The notes below the pieces were generated by a model. The model saw only the letters and a program-made list of their open reading frames with translations, was not told the DNA's origin and did not search any database. From NCBI GenBank assembly GCA_963776225.1, contig CAVZLL010000004.1, positions 124,001-188,000 of the forward strand: a stretch of 64,000 nt of DNA, given 5' to 3'. The position numbers were made by a program, and so were the translations under genes. Shown piece by piece: positions 42,323 through 50,891 of this stretch. Each line of letters opens with the position of its first letter. Position 1 is the stretch's first letter. The stretch is from Bog-756 sp963776225 (lineage in GTDB: Bacteria; Actinomycetota; Acidimicrobiia; Acidimicrobiales; RAAP-2).

Positions 42323-43252
42323 CTATCCGTTGGTCCGGACGAAGGAGATCACCTGCGGGCTGACCGTGCTCCAGTAGCCGATCGAGTGACTGGTGCCCGG
42401 CACGATCCGCTCGAGGACGGTGCACTTCTTGGACTGGAGCACCTGGGTCATCTCGGTCGGCTGGTCCATCGGCATGAGCTCGTTGCTGCTGTTGATGAGG
42501 TACCACTTCGGCGGGCAGTTGGTCGCGGTGAGATGGTCCGCCGGTGACCACTGGGCCTCGGTGGGTGCCGTGCAGGTCGAGAGGGTGCAGCCGAGCGCCT
42601 GGGCGCCGGAGACCGCCAGGTCGTGGTTCTCGGTTCCGGCGTTCCCGTCGTTCACCAGCTTGGCGAAGTCGAATGCCCCGGAGAGGGTCACCACGTCCCG
42701 GATGGTCCCCGGCGGGAGTGTCTCCGCGGCCCAGGCCACCAGCTCGCCACCGGCCGAACCGCCGACCAGCGACACGTGGGTCGGGTCGGCGTGGTAGGTC
42801 GCGGCATGGGCGATGGCCCAGTGGATCGCCAGCGACACGTCATAGGTCTCCATCGGGAAGGCCGCGACGGTCTTGGAGTCCAGCCGGTAGTTGATGTTGA
42901 ACACCGCGAACCCGGCCGCCTGCAGCGCGGCGGCCTGGGACGCGAAGTAGGTGGCCGATTCGGTCGCCCATCCTCCGCCGTGGACGACGACCACCAGGTG
43001 CGCACCGGCCTTGGACGCGGGGTAGATGGTCATGTTCTCCAGCGAAGCCGAGCCGTACTTCACGTCAGGGATCGACTGTGCCGCGGCCGACGCGCTCGCC
43101 GGCAGCAGCAGGACGGCGGGCACCAGCGGCGCAACCAGGAGGAGCACCAGCAGGACCGCCCTGGGAACGGCCCCCGCGAGTCCGCGAGCCCACCGCCGCG
43201 TCTGACCGGTCAGCCCGGCGCGGCCCGGGCCACCCCCCGTTCGAGCGTCCAT
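42323..43252 (-). CDS. Exported alpha/beta-hydrolase (esterase/lipase, HSL-like)
   Basis: The 309-residue protein begins with an arginine-rich N-region and a long hydrophobic signal (about residues 28-58, ending ASASAAAQ). The oxyanion motif HGGGW, the nucleophile motif GGSAGG near residue 165 and the terminal His in GTSHSIG are present. It would hydrolyse esters outside the cytoplasmic membrane. The ATG is seven bases after TAGGTT, a leaderless pattern; a signal peptide on a leaderless message is unremarkable in actinobacteria. Confidence 0.85.
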   Translation of the reverse strand: MDARTGGGPGRAGLTGQTRRWARGLAGAVPRAVLLVLLLVAPLVPAVLLLPASASAAAQSIPDVKYGSASLENMTIYPASKAGAHLVVVVHGGGWATESATYFASQAAALQAAGFAVFNINYRLDSKTVAAFPMETYDVSLAIHWAIAHAATYHADPTHVSLVGGSAGGELVAWAAETLPPGTIRDVVTLSGAFDFAKLVNDGNAGTENHDLAVSGAQALGCTLSTCTAPTEAQWSPADHLTATNCPPKWYLINSSNELMPMDQPTEMTQVLQSKKCTVLERIVPGTSHSIGYWSTVSPQVISFVRTNG

Positions 43253-43259
43253 GCCTACG

Positions 43260-43265
43260 AACCTA
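43260..43265 (-). promoter_or_regulatory. Probable leaderless -10 box for the esterase gene
   Basis: TAGGTT on the minus strand, seven bases before the ATG at 43252. Confidence 0.5.
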
Positions 43266-43333
43266 CGGCACCGCGCACCGGTCTCGCCACCCGGACCTGG
43301 GCGTGCGCGGGACGCCGCCCTGTCACCACCTGT

Positions 43334-43609
43334 TCACGGTCGACGCGGGCCGCGGGCGGAGCGCGCCCGCCGCTCGACAGAGCCGAGCGGGTCCGGCGGG
43401 AGGGCGCCGTCCAGCACCTGCCAGTCGAGGAGGTCATTTGCATGCCCGATGCAGGCCTCCACCTCGTGCCACCGCCCGTCCCCGCTCTGGAACCGGCCCC
43501 GGACCTTGACCGGTTCAGGGCAGTGCATGGCGTGACCCGTCCCGCCTCGCTGGACCATCCGGAAGCACTGTCCCGGGTCCGTGGTGAACACCTCGGCGTA
43601 ATGCTCCAT
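43334..43609 (-). CDS. Hypothetical protein with Cys/His-rich middle
   Basis: The 91-residue soluble protein has Cys and His residues in CFRMVQ, HAMHCPEP and HEVEACIGHANDL that could bind a metal. The last 15 residues are basic. I do not recognise it. It sits between the exported esterase and the small-gene region, at the left edge of the less conserved segment. Confidence 0.6.
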   Translation of the reverse strand: MEHYAEVFTTDPGQCFRMVQRGGTGHAMHCPEPVKVRGRFQSGDGRWHEVEACIGHANDLLDWQVLDGALPPDPLGSVERRARSARGPRRP

Positions 43610-43734
43610 TGCACCAGTATCGCGGACGCGGACGCCCCGGATCGGGATCTGTCATCGAATCGTCTCTTGCCATGTGCCGGGCACGGCGCGAAGCTCGTTG
43701 GCGGGGGACGTAGGGCGGAAAACCATCTCGGGAG

Positions 43735-43881
43735 ATGCCCATGCCGCGCTTTTTCCGTTCCCTCTACGTGGTCGCCGTGCAAGGCACGGTGCTGGCGGCC
43801 TGGCGGTCGATCGCCACCGCGGAGACGGTGGTGTGGTCGGTGGTCTTCCACGACGACCTGGGCGGCATCGACGATTCGTGA
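43735..43881 (+). CDS. Possible 48-residue protein
   Basis: A frame from ATG 43735 (or ATG 43741, which has GGGAG at better spacing) encodes a short protein with a hydrophobic middle and an acidic end (FHDDLGGIDDS). The stop codon is followed immediately by a perfect hairpin, which supports a real transcript end. No homologue comes to mind, so confidence is low. Confidence 0.35.
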   Translation: MPMPRFFRSLYVVAVQGTVLAAWRSIATAETVVWSVVFHDDLGGIDDS

Positions 43882-43897
43882 GCCTCCTGCGGAGGCT
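43881..43897. terminator. Hairpin between two convergent small genes
   Basis: AGCCTCC, a TGC loop and GGAGGCT form a perfect seven-base-pair stem directly after the stop codon of the plus-strand gene and at the stop codon of the minus-strand one. There is no T-run, so it would be a bidirectional hairpin without the classical tail. Confidence 0.5.
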
Positions 43898-44072
43898 AGA
43901 AACCGAAGCTCCTGAGGAGGCGCCTGGTCATCCCGTTGGTGGTCCGGTAGACCCTCCTCCTCACCACTCTCTTTGCATAGTGGCCGGGACCGTTGCTTGC
44001 CGCCTGGATGTTCCCCAGATCCCGGGCGGCACGGTAGAGCTGCGACCGGAGGCTGCTGCGACGAGGGCTCAT
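43896..44072 (-). CDS. Small basic protein, conserved type
   Basis: The 58-residue product is strongly basic (RSSLRSQLYRAARDLGN, then KRVVRRRVYRTT). Short proteins of this form recur in actinobacterial genomes without assigned function. The ATG at 44072 gives the usual start; an open frame upstream has no good ribosome site. It overlaps the hairpin at its 3' end. Confidence 0.65.
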   Translation of the reverse strand: MSPRRSSLRSQLYRAARDLGNIQAASNGPGHYAKRVVRRRVYRTTNGMTRRLLRSFGF

Positions 44073-44124
44073 CGGGGCCTGCGCGCCGATGCGCCTGCCG
44101 GCGTCGACCGGGACCGAGGCACCA

Positions 44125-45318
44125 TCAGTTGAACGACTCGACGAGGGTCTGGTGGAGCGCGCTGCCGTTGAGATAGGTGCCGACCGCCTTGCACAGCGCA
44201 CCGTTGCAGGCCACGTTGTACAGGTAGTTCGTGTTGGTGCTCGCATCGGGGGTCGACTCGAGCGACCAGGAGGCCCCGTTCCAGGATTCGGCGAGCGTCT
44301 GATTGACCGAGCTCCCGTTCTCGTCGCTCCCGACGGCCTGGCAGGAGGTCGAGGAGGCGCACGAGAGGTTGTTGAGGAAGTTCACATTGGTCCCGTTGTC
44401 GGGAGTGTTGACGATGGTCCACGAATAGCCGTTCCAGGCCTCCGCGAGAGTGCGCTGCACGTTGGAGGAATTGGCATAGTTGCCGACGGCCTTGCAGGAG
44501 GTCGTGAAATAGCAGGAGACCCCGCTCAGCACGTTGCTCCCCGATCCCATGTTCGGACTGGGCATGACCGACCAGGCCGTTCCGTTCCAGGACTCGATGA
44601 GCGTCTTGGAGACCGTGCCGCTTTGATCCGATCCGACCGCCTTGCACGCGGTCGCCGAGTAGCAGGACACGCGCCGGAGCACGTCACCGGTCCCGACATT
44701 GGGACTCGCACTCAGCGACCAGGCCGTCCCGTTCCAGGATTCGACGAGCGTCTTCTGGACGCTGCCGGACGTGATGTAGTAGCCGACCGCCTTGCAGGAG
44801 GTCGGCGAACCGCACGACACGCTGTAGAGGTAGTTCGCCGCCGAGCCGTTGTCCGGCATCGGCACGAGGGTCCACACCGACCCGTTCCACGACTCGGCCA
44901 AGGTCCGGTCGACGCTGCCGCTGTTCACGAAGTACCCGACTGCCATGCAGGACGTCGCGGTGGCACAGGCCACGCCCAGCAGGTCGTTGTCCCCGACACC
45001 GTTGTTCGGAGGAACCTGGGTCGACCACAAGGTGCCGTTCCAGACCTGAGCCAGCGTCCGCTTCACGCCGGTACCCGTGATGTAGGTGCCCACCGCTTCG
45101 CATGAGGTGCTCGAGTGGCACGCGACTCCATTGAGGCCATCGCCCCCCACCCCCTTGTTCGGGCTGGCGACCTGAGTCCATGTCCCGGTTGCGCCCACGC
45201 TGGCGGCCAGGGCCACCAGAAGGAGACCCACACCGAGCGCTCCGATGGCACCGCGACCGAGAGCACCCCGCCCCCGATACCGTCCGCGACTCCCCGTGTT
45301 TCGACGAACTACGTTCAC
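44125..45318 (-). CDS. Exported seven-repeat protein, probable seven-bladed beta-propeller
   Basis: The 397-residue product has an Arg-rich start and one hydrophobic signal ending near Ala-Thr-Gly. The rest is seven copies of a 47-50 residue repeat. Each has the consensus V(S/A)C-x5-C-x-AVG, then a TL-x-E-x-WNG and a short SW(S/T) strand. Two Cys per repeat, spaced C-x5-C (C-x4-C in the last), suggest a disulfide in each blade. The GTG start has a perfect GGAGGT six bases upstream. Function is unknown; surface binding is a guess. Confidence 0.82.
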   Translation of the reverse strand: MNVVRRNTGSRGRYRGRGALGRGAIGALGVGLLLVALAASVGATGTWTQVASPNKGVGGDGLNGVACHSSTSCEAVGTYITGTGVKRTLAQVWNGTLWSTQVPPNNGVGDNDLLGVACATATSCMAVGYFVNSGSVDRTLAESWNGSVWTLVPMPDNGSAANYLYSVSCGSPTSCKAVGYYITSGSVQKTLVESWNGTAWSLSASPNVGTGDVLRRVSCYSATACKAVGSDQSGTVSKTLIESWNGTAWSVMPSPNMGSGSNVLSGVSCYFTTSCKAVGNYANSSNVQRTLAEAWNGYSWTIVNTPDNGTNVNFLNNLSCASSTSCQAVGSDENGSSVNQTLAESWNGASWSLESTPDASTNTNYLYNVACNGALCKAVGTYLNGSALHQTLVESFN

Positions 45319-45976
45319 GAGCCCACCTCCATGATCGTTGGAGAACGGGGTCCGTCCCGCATCGTCCCGCCCTTCAGACTGATCCTCGAACACACACCAC
45401 TCGACGGAGCGACCCTACCCGACTTTGCACGTCACTGCGCGACCCAAAACATCAGCGCATCACAACAACACCCGCGCACCGTCACGTAGCACGGTCGACA
45501 ACTCACACTTGGTGTCGAAGATGGTGACCAACCACTGTTGCCTATGGCAACCGATCACGCATGGCGTCGAGCGGAGCGACATCCCCGGGTGCATCAACCC
45601 GGTACGACAGCCGACTATTGGACTTGGAGTCGGCGCGGGACAACCGCTGTTACGGAAGCTGATTCAGGCGATAGGTAGCCAACCGCGCTCGAACCCGGAA
45701 CGGATCCACGAGGACGTGCGCCCGGTACGCCGTGTATGGAAACCGGGCAACACGAGGTCAGCAATTGCACTGCCCAGCGTCTCGAAGGGCCAGGGCGGGT
45801 GTCCACTCGGTTCTACCGAGCGTGACGTGAACGGGTTCGTGACTGGAGGCGACTCCGGCCATACGAAGCTCCTTGACCGGGGGTTGATGCGGGTGCGTGA
45901 GGCACCGTCAGGAGCGATCGGCCCCGTCAAGGGTCGACGGCAAAGCTCTGACGTTCGATGGGTTGTTTCAGATCGT
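45319..45976. other. 658-bp gap without a supported gene
   Basis: The segment holds the GGAGGT ribosome site of the repeat-protein gene (45325-45330) and then sequence visibly richer in A and T than the flanking core. A minus-strand open frame at 45664-46032 has no recognisable domain or ribosome site. I see no RNA gene. It may contain decayed coding sequence. Confidence 0.5.
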
Positions 45977-47035
45977 TCAGGAAGACTTCCCCTGCACCCA
46001 GCCTCGCGGGTGGGGCATGCCGAGGTCGGCATAGGTCAGGATCCCCGGGGGTCCTTCCACGACGGCAGATATCGCGTTGAGGGCGGGCACCGCGGTGATG
46101 ATGTGCCCGATGGCCATGAATTCCTCGATGGTCTCCGCCTCGAAGTCCGCCGGCGGGAGGAAGTCGAGGCTGGCAGTAACCGTCGGCAATCCCTCGACGG
46201 TGATGACCCAGCCATCCTTCTCGATTACCCATTCCGGATCGAGCGTGGGGCCTTTCTTCCAGCGAACGTTGAGATCGATGATCGTGCGCCCGCCAATGCG
46301 GCCCTGCCAGGACGCGGCCACCCCTGCGACGTGGCCTGCCGGGATCGTCCAGGACGCCATCACGACGTCCGCCGTGGTCTGCGCGAACTCGGACTCACAG
46401 ATGATCTCGTCAAGCTCGACTCCCAGAGCATCGGCGACCATGGCGACGGCCTCACCGAAGACCATGGTGCCGACGCGGGCCATCTCCGGCAGTTCCGGAT
46501 TGTCGATCGGCTGGCCGAAGCCGGCAGGCCGTTCGGTGTCGGGAGAGTCATAGAAGGTGGTGTCGGCCGTCTCGGAGACGATGACCTTGTCGATACGGCT
46601 GCAGATTCCCGCGATGGTGACGGCGACAAGCTCGGCAAACCCAGGGCTGACGCCGGTGCCGAAGAGTGATGATCCCCCGCTGGCGCACGCGTCGACCAGG
46701 CGGTTCCGCTCTGCGCCGAGATTCGCCCCTGTGATGAACGCGGCGGTAGCGACCACGTTGATGCCAGCCTCGAGGAAGCGGACGAGCTCGTCGACCGACG
46801 GCCACATCGGGTTGTACACCACACAGTCAGGATCCAGGGCAATGAGCGCATCGACGTCATCGGTGGCCGTCACTCCCAGGGGGGCGATACCGACGAGCTC
46901 GCCGACGTCGACACCGACCTTGGCGGGCGACCAAGCGAAGCACCCGACGAGCTCGAACGCCGGATTCGCACTCATCGCTCTGACCGACTGCTTGCCGACG
47001 TTTCCCGTCGTCCACTGCACCACTCGAATCGCCAT
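45977..47035 (-). CDS. NAD(P)-dependent amino-acid/amine dehydrogenase-like protein (DapB-fold)
   Basis: The 352-residue enzyme has a Rossmann start (VVQWTTGNVGKQSVRAM) shared with dihydrodipicolinate reductase and 2,4-diaminopentanoate dehydrogenase. The VGELVGIAPLGVTATDD segment and CVVYNP follow the second pattern. Such genes are common in actinobacterial lipid and steroid regions with unknown substrate. GGAGG is upstream of the ATG at 47035. Confidence 0.8.
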   Translation of the reverse strand: MAIRVVQWTTGNVGKQSVRAMSANPAFELVGCFAWSPAKVGVDVGELVGIAPLGVTATDDVDALIALDPDCVVYNPMWPSVDELVRFLEAGINVVATAAFITGANLGAERNRLVDACASGGSSLFGTGVSPGFAELVAVTIAGICSRIDKVIVSETADTTFYDSPDTERPAGFGQPIDNPELPEMARVGTMVFGEAVAMVADALGVELDEIICESEFAQTTADVVMASWTIPAGHVAGVAASWQGRIGGRTIIDLNVRWKKGPTLDPEWVIEKDGWVITVEGLPTVTASLDFLPPADFEAETIEEFMAIGHIITAVPALNAISAVVEGPPGILTYADLGMPHPRGWVQGKSS

Positions 47036-47285
47036 CTCCAAGAGCCTCCGCTTTCCTCGCTGTGCCGTACTCGGCGCGCGACAGAGCGTACATTTCGAGC
47101 TGCGGTAGCTGGCGGTTGAGGGCGCGTTGGTGGTTGCCGCCGGCATCGGCGCCTGTGCGTGCTGCCGATCTGCAGGCGATGTCGAGAGCCACGGAGATGG
47201 GCGGGGTGTTGACTCGCAGCGCCTCGGCGCCATGGCACCGGCCGGGCTAGGGTCAGAGGAGCTCAAACCCAAAGAGGTGACTCCG

Positions 47286-47576
47286 ATGCGAACGATGGCG
47301 CGGATATCAATTCCGGTTGAAGCCGGCAACGCTGGGATCAAGAGTGGAAACCTGCCGAAGACGATTCAGCAGATGGCCGAACGGTGGACGCCCGAGGCCA
47401 TGTACTTTACGACCTTCGACGGGAAGCGAACGGCGTACGTTGTCTTCGACATGCCGGATGCCTCAGCCATTCCGGCCTTTGCGGAGCCGTTCTTCATGGA
47501 ACTCAATGCAGAGGTGACGTTTGCCCCTGCGATGAACGCGGAAGACCTCCAGAAGGGACTCTCCGGGCTGAGCTGA
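47286..47576 (+). CDS. Hypothetical protein, small conserved type
   Basis: The 96-residue protein has a single compact domain (ISIPVEAGNAGIKSGNLPKT, YFTTFDGKRTAYVVFDM, then EPFFMELNAEV) resembling small proteins of the ferredoxin-like fold, such as DUF3303-type. The ATG is preceded by AAAGAGGTGA at good spacing. It is divergent from the 47035 dehydrogenase across 250 bases. Function unknown. Confidence 0.7.
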   Translation: MRTMARISIPVEAGNAGIKSGNLPKTIQQMAERWTPEAMYFTTFDGKRTAYVVFDMPDASAIPAFAEPFFMELNAEVTFAPAMNAEDLQKGLSGLS

Positions 47577-47615
47577 CGGACAAGTCGGCATCTCATGCCG
47601 ACTCCTACCAGCTGA

Positions 47616-48053
47616 TCAGTTTGGACCGACAACCTCTTCAACGATCGACTCAACTGCGTCGAAGGGCGCACGCAGGGCACCCTCGATGTGGTGCCGTTCG
47701 GCCATGAAGTCCGGTGCGTTGTAACTCAGGCTGACCGCTCCCTTCCCGTCCTCCCAAACCAGCACCTTGAGCGGGAGATCCAAACCCGCGAGGGGCGCCG
47801 CGTGCATTACCGCCGCACCTACTGTCGGCTTCCCGAACATGACGAGTTTTGAATCGGGTATCCGCACACCAACCCGTTCGGCTGTGTCGCTGTGATCAAT
47901 GACCCTGAACAGCGTGAAGCCCCGATCCGCGATCACGCGCGTCAGCCGGTCGACGGTCTCTGCGACCGACTTGCTGCTCTGCTTGGTGATGATCCCGGCC
48001 AAGGATTGCGGGTCGTCGAGCATCAGGACCGCCCTACAGGGGACATTCGCCAT
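47616..48053 (-). CDS. DUF302-domain protein
   Basis: The 145-residue protein matches the DUF302 fold: ITKQSSKSVAETVDRLTR near residue 22, then FRVIDHSDTAE and LVMFGKPTVGAAVM, then LPLKVLVWED. The family function is unknown. The start at 48053 overlaps the end of the wax-ester-synthase-like gene by 20 bases. It is the last gene of a minus-strand lipid operon. Confidence 0.85.
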   Translation of the reverse strand: MANVPCRAVLMLDDPQSLAGIITKQSSKSVAETVDRLTRVIADRGFTLFRVIDHSDTAERVGVRIPDSKLVMFGKPTVGAAVMHAAPLAGLDLPLKVLVWEDGKGAVSLSYNAPDFMAERHHIEGALRAPFDAVESIVEEVVGPN

Positions 48054-49449
48054 CTCGTCTGATCGCGGTTCGAAGTTGATCCAGCGATTCGCGGAGAGCG
48101 TCGATGATCGGCCATGGGTCGGGAACGCTCTTGGGGCAGCCCAGCACAGAGATACCGAGAGCGTCCCCATAGCTCCACGCAGTGATATTGAGGCCGATCC
48201 CTTCGAGGATCGGTCCTACCGAGTAGAGCGCTTCGAGCTTGGTGGAACCAAAGGAGATCGTCTCGCGTGGTCCAACCACATTGGAGAGAACCACATTGAG
48301 CGGCGGATTCACTCGGTCGGCGATGTGTGAGCGTCCCCAGATCCGGACGATCGAGTGGTAGATCTGGGGTGGCACAATGTCGGCGCGTTGCGCAAGGCCC
48401 TCGTGACCGAGTAGTCCCCTGACCTCCTTAGACGCTGCCATCCCATCGTGGATCTGTTCGAGGCGCAGGAGCGGATCGGCAATGTCAGTCCCGATGGAGA
48501 CGTACAGGTTGTCGACTCGGTTCCCCGACAGCCGAGCGGTGTCAGGATCAGTGGATACCGGGACGCTGGCCACCAGCGGACGATCGGGTAGCTCGCCACG
48601 GTCGGACAGATAGCGACGAAGAGCGCCCCCGCAGACGGCGAGGTAGACGTCGTTCAACGTCGTCCCGGCTGCCTTCCGGATGGCCTTCAGGTCCCCGAAC
48701 GGCAGGGTGGTCATGGCAAAGGTCCGCTCAGGGGTAATGGAGGTATTGAAGGACGTCTTGGGGATGTGATGCAGCGGGATCGGCGGCCTGGTCGCGAAGG
48801 TCCGGCGGCGGTGCTCAGAAGCACGGGTCTGCGTGATCGACAGCCGCACGAGGTGGGGTAGGCCCTTCCAACGGCTGACGTGGTCGTGTGCGGCCATCAA
48901 CAGCATCTGTCGCCTCGTGGGGAGTGGCTCGGGATGCCATGGATCGTCGATGGGCTCGACGGACACCGGGCCGGTGATGCCCTGGACTGCGTTTCGAAGC
49001 AGGGCGACCGCCGCCGTACCATCGGCAACCGCATGATGGATCTTCACCACGATTGCGACGCGTTCACGGGTCAATCCCTCGACGACAAGGAGCTCCCACA
49101 ACGGCCTGTCCCGAAGCAACGGCCTGCTTGCGAATGCGGCCACCACACCGGCCAACTGGTGATCGCTGCCTGGATCTGCGAGCACCATCCGGCTGAGATG
49201 GCGCCTGAGCTCGAACTCCGGGTCCTCCACCCAGACGGGATGGTCCAGACCGCAAGGCACAGAGACGATCCGTCGGCGAAAGACCGGAAGCCGGACGAGA
49301 AGTTGCCGGAGGATCTCGGTCAGGTTGTCGTAGGAGAATCCACTGGGGTCAGCCGAGACGTCCGACACCGCGACCTTGATCGTGTGCATGTGGGTGGTAG
49401 GGGTCTCGGAATAGAGGAACTTCGCGTCGAGTGCCGCCATCGTTTCCAC
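48034..49449 (-). CDS. Wax ester synthase/diacylglycerol acyltransferase (WS/DGAT)
   Basis: The 471-residue enzyme has the active-site motif HHAVADG near residue 141, the N-terminal LDAKFLYSET and the C-terminal LSNVVGP. Family members esterify acyl-CoA to fatty alcohols or diacylglycerol, forming storage lipids; several are typical of actinobacteria. The start at 49449 is GTG; an ATG at 49440 is three codons inside. It lies 11 bases after the alpha/beta-hydrolase gene. Confidence 0.92.
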   Translation of the reverse strand: METMAALDAKFLYSETPTTHMHTIKVAVSDVSADPSGFSYDNLTEILRQLLVRLPVFRRRIVSVPCGLDHPVWVEDPEFELRRHLSRMVLADPGSDHQLAGVVAAFASRPLLRDRPLWELLVVEGLTRERVAIVVKIHHAVADGTAAVALLRNAVQGITGPVSVEPIDDPWHPEPLPTRRQMLLMAAHDHVSRWKGLPHLVRLSITQTRASEHRRRTFATRPPIPLHHIPKTSFNTSITPERTFAMTTLPFGDLKAIRKAAGTTLNDVYLAVCGGALRRYLSDRGELPDRPLVASVPVSTDPDTARLSGNRVDNLYVSIGTDIADPLLRLEQIHDGMAASKEVRGLLGHEGLAQRADIVPPQIYHSIVRIWGRSHIADRVNPPLNVVLSNVVGPRETISFGSTKLEALYSVGPILEGIGLNITAWSYGDALGISVLGCPKSVPDPWPIIDALRESLDQLRTAIRRDGECPL

Positions 49450-49460
49450 GATTCAGGGTC

Positions 49461-50783
49461 TCACGCTGCTGGCGTCCAGGTCATCGAACTCCCGCCAAGG
49501 GAATCCACCAGGAAATCGGATACCTGCTTGGACCAGAGGTATCCGACGTGGTTGCCTGCGTACCAAGAGATGCGAGGTCTGTCCCAATGCTCCCACAGGC
49601 GCTGTGCCTGGTCGGGACGGGCCACCCGGTCCCCATAGCCCGCAAAGATGAAGCGGCGGCACACTGGGACTTGCGCGTCGAAACTCAAAGGGGACACGAC
49701 TCGGTAGACGTTCTCAGCCACCCCTCCCATGATCTTGTGCTCGATCGATCGGGCGCGGATGTGGCGGGGGCTGTGATGGTGGAAGAGCCCCGGGAAGTCC
49801 GATACCGGGATGCCGGCCACCACCGCGTCCACGCCTTCCTCTATCCCGGCCAAAAGTGAGACGGCGTAGGCACCGAGTGAGACGCCGTAGAGACTGATCG
49901 AGGTTGCCCCCTGATCGCGGACCCAGTGGAGCAGCCGTCGGATGTCCCAGACTGTTTGGGTCAGGCCATGTACCGCGTTCATCAACTCGAAGGAAAGGAA
50001 CGGCTCCCCACTGACCAACGTGACCCGACGTGGTCCATGCAAGGGGAGCGCCGGTAGCACCACGTTCATTCCGAGCTCTTGATGCATGCGGGCGACCTGG
50101 AGACCCTGGAAGTCCATGAACGGAAATCCCATGCAGAACCCGTGTACTGCGATCACCCACGGCCGAGGCCCGCCGGCGTGACGGAGCACGACGGCCGACG
50201 CAGTCTGGTTGGGCCCGAAGGCCATCCACCGATCGCTGCCGGGCTCGTCCGGGTAGGGCTCGAATCCGCTGTCCCAACTCAACCGCTCGTAACCGAGGCC
50301 CAGCGCCCAACCCCTCCGCTTCCCTATGTCATCCTCGGAAAGGGGTGGTGGTGTTCGATGGTACGAACGAGGATCCTCGATCCAGCCACTCCGGGTGTAC
50401 AGGTCGTCGGCCTCGGCGAGTTCGGCAGCCACCCTCGAGTAGTCCCCGGGCAACGGTAACCGCCGAGGGGTCATGGCAACAGCCAGGAGAGCCTCGTCCA
50501 TTGCAACCTGGGCGGCAAGCCCAACGGACAGGCGCGGCGCGGGGAGCGAGTCGGCCACCTCGCCACGCAACAGGGCGGATCCGACGAACAGGACCGTGCG
50601 CGGTACGGCCCGGGCGGCTCGGAACAAGGCCCGACGATGGAGAAAGCCGGTCGCGGCCCGCACCGGTCCGGTCAGGCGATCGACGGCGCTCGGAGAGGCA
50701 CTCTTCACCGTCGCGCCTGTCGCCCCTTTGTCTTCGCCGCCCCTCCGGTCACCGGCCCCAGCGTCAATCCCGGCCTCCCCCAT
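49461..50783 (-). CDS. Alpha/beta-hydrolase
   Basis: The 440-residue protein has the hydrolase core in its second half: VIAVHGFCMGFP as the oxyanion strand, GVSLGAYAVSL with the serine nucleophile near residue 315, and GNHVGYL with the probable His. The first 170 residues are an N-terminal domain of unknown role. GGAGGA precedes the ATG at 50783. It begins the hydrolase-WS/DGAT-DUF302 operon, divergent from the acyl-CoA synthetase gene. Confidence 0.82.
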   Translation of the reverse strand: MGEAGIDAGAGDRRGGEDKGATGATVKSASPSAVDRLTGPVRAATGFLHRRALFRAARAVPRTVLFVGSALLRGEVADSLPAPRLSVGLAAQVAMDEALLAVAMTPRRLPLPGDYSRVAAELAEADDLYTRSGWIEDPRSYHRTPPPLSEDDIGKRRGWALGLGYERLSWDSGFEPYPDEPGSDRWMAFGPNQTASAVVLRHAGGPRPWVIAVHGFCMGFPFMDFQGLQVARMHQELGMNVVLPALPLHGPRRVTLVSGEPFLSFELMNAVHGLTQTVWDIRRLLHWVRDQGATSISLYGVSLGAYAVSLLAGIEEGVDAVVAGIPVSDFPGLFHHHSPRHIRARSIEHKIMGGVAENVYRVVSPLSFDAQVPVCRRFIFAGYGDRVARPDQAQRLWEHWDRPRISWYAGNHVGYLWSKQVSDFLVDSLGGSSMTWTPAA

Positions 50784-50891
50784 GTTTCCTCCGGTCGACG
50801 CACACGCTCCTGCGGGTTCGCCATCTGGGATACTACCGCCGTCGTGACGTCGAAGGCCGTCTGGGACGGCTAATCGATGAATGGGAGGGTC

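Noticed and set aside
45664..46032. A 122-codon minus-strand frame
   Set aside because: It partly overlaps the DapB-fold gene, has no ribosome site and no domain I recognise; kept only as a possible relic.
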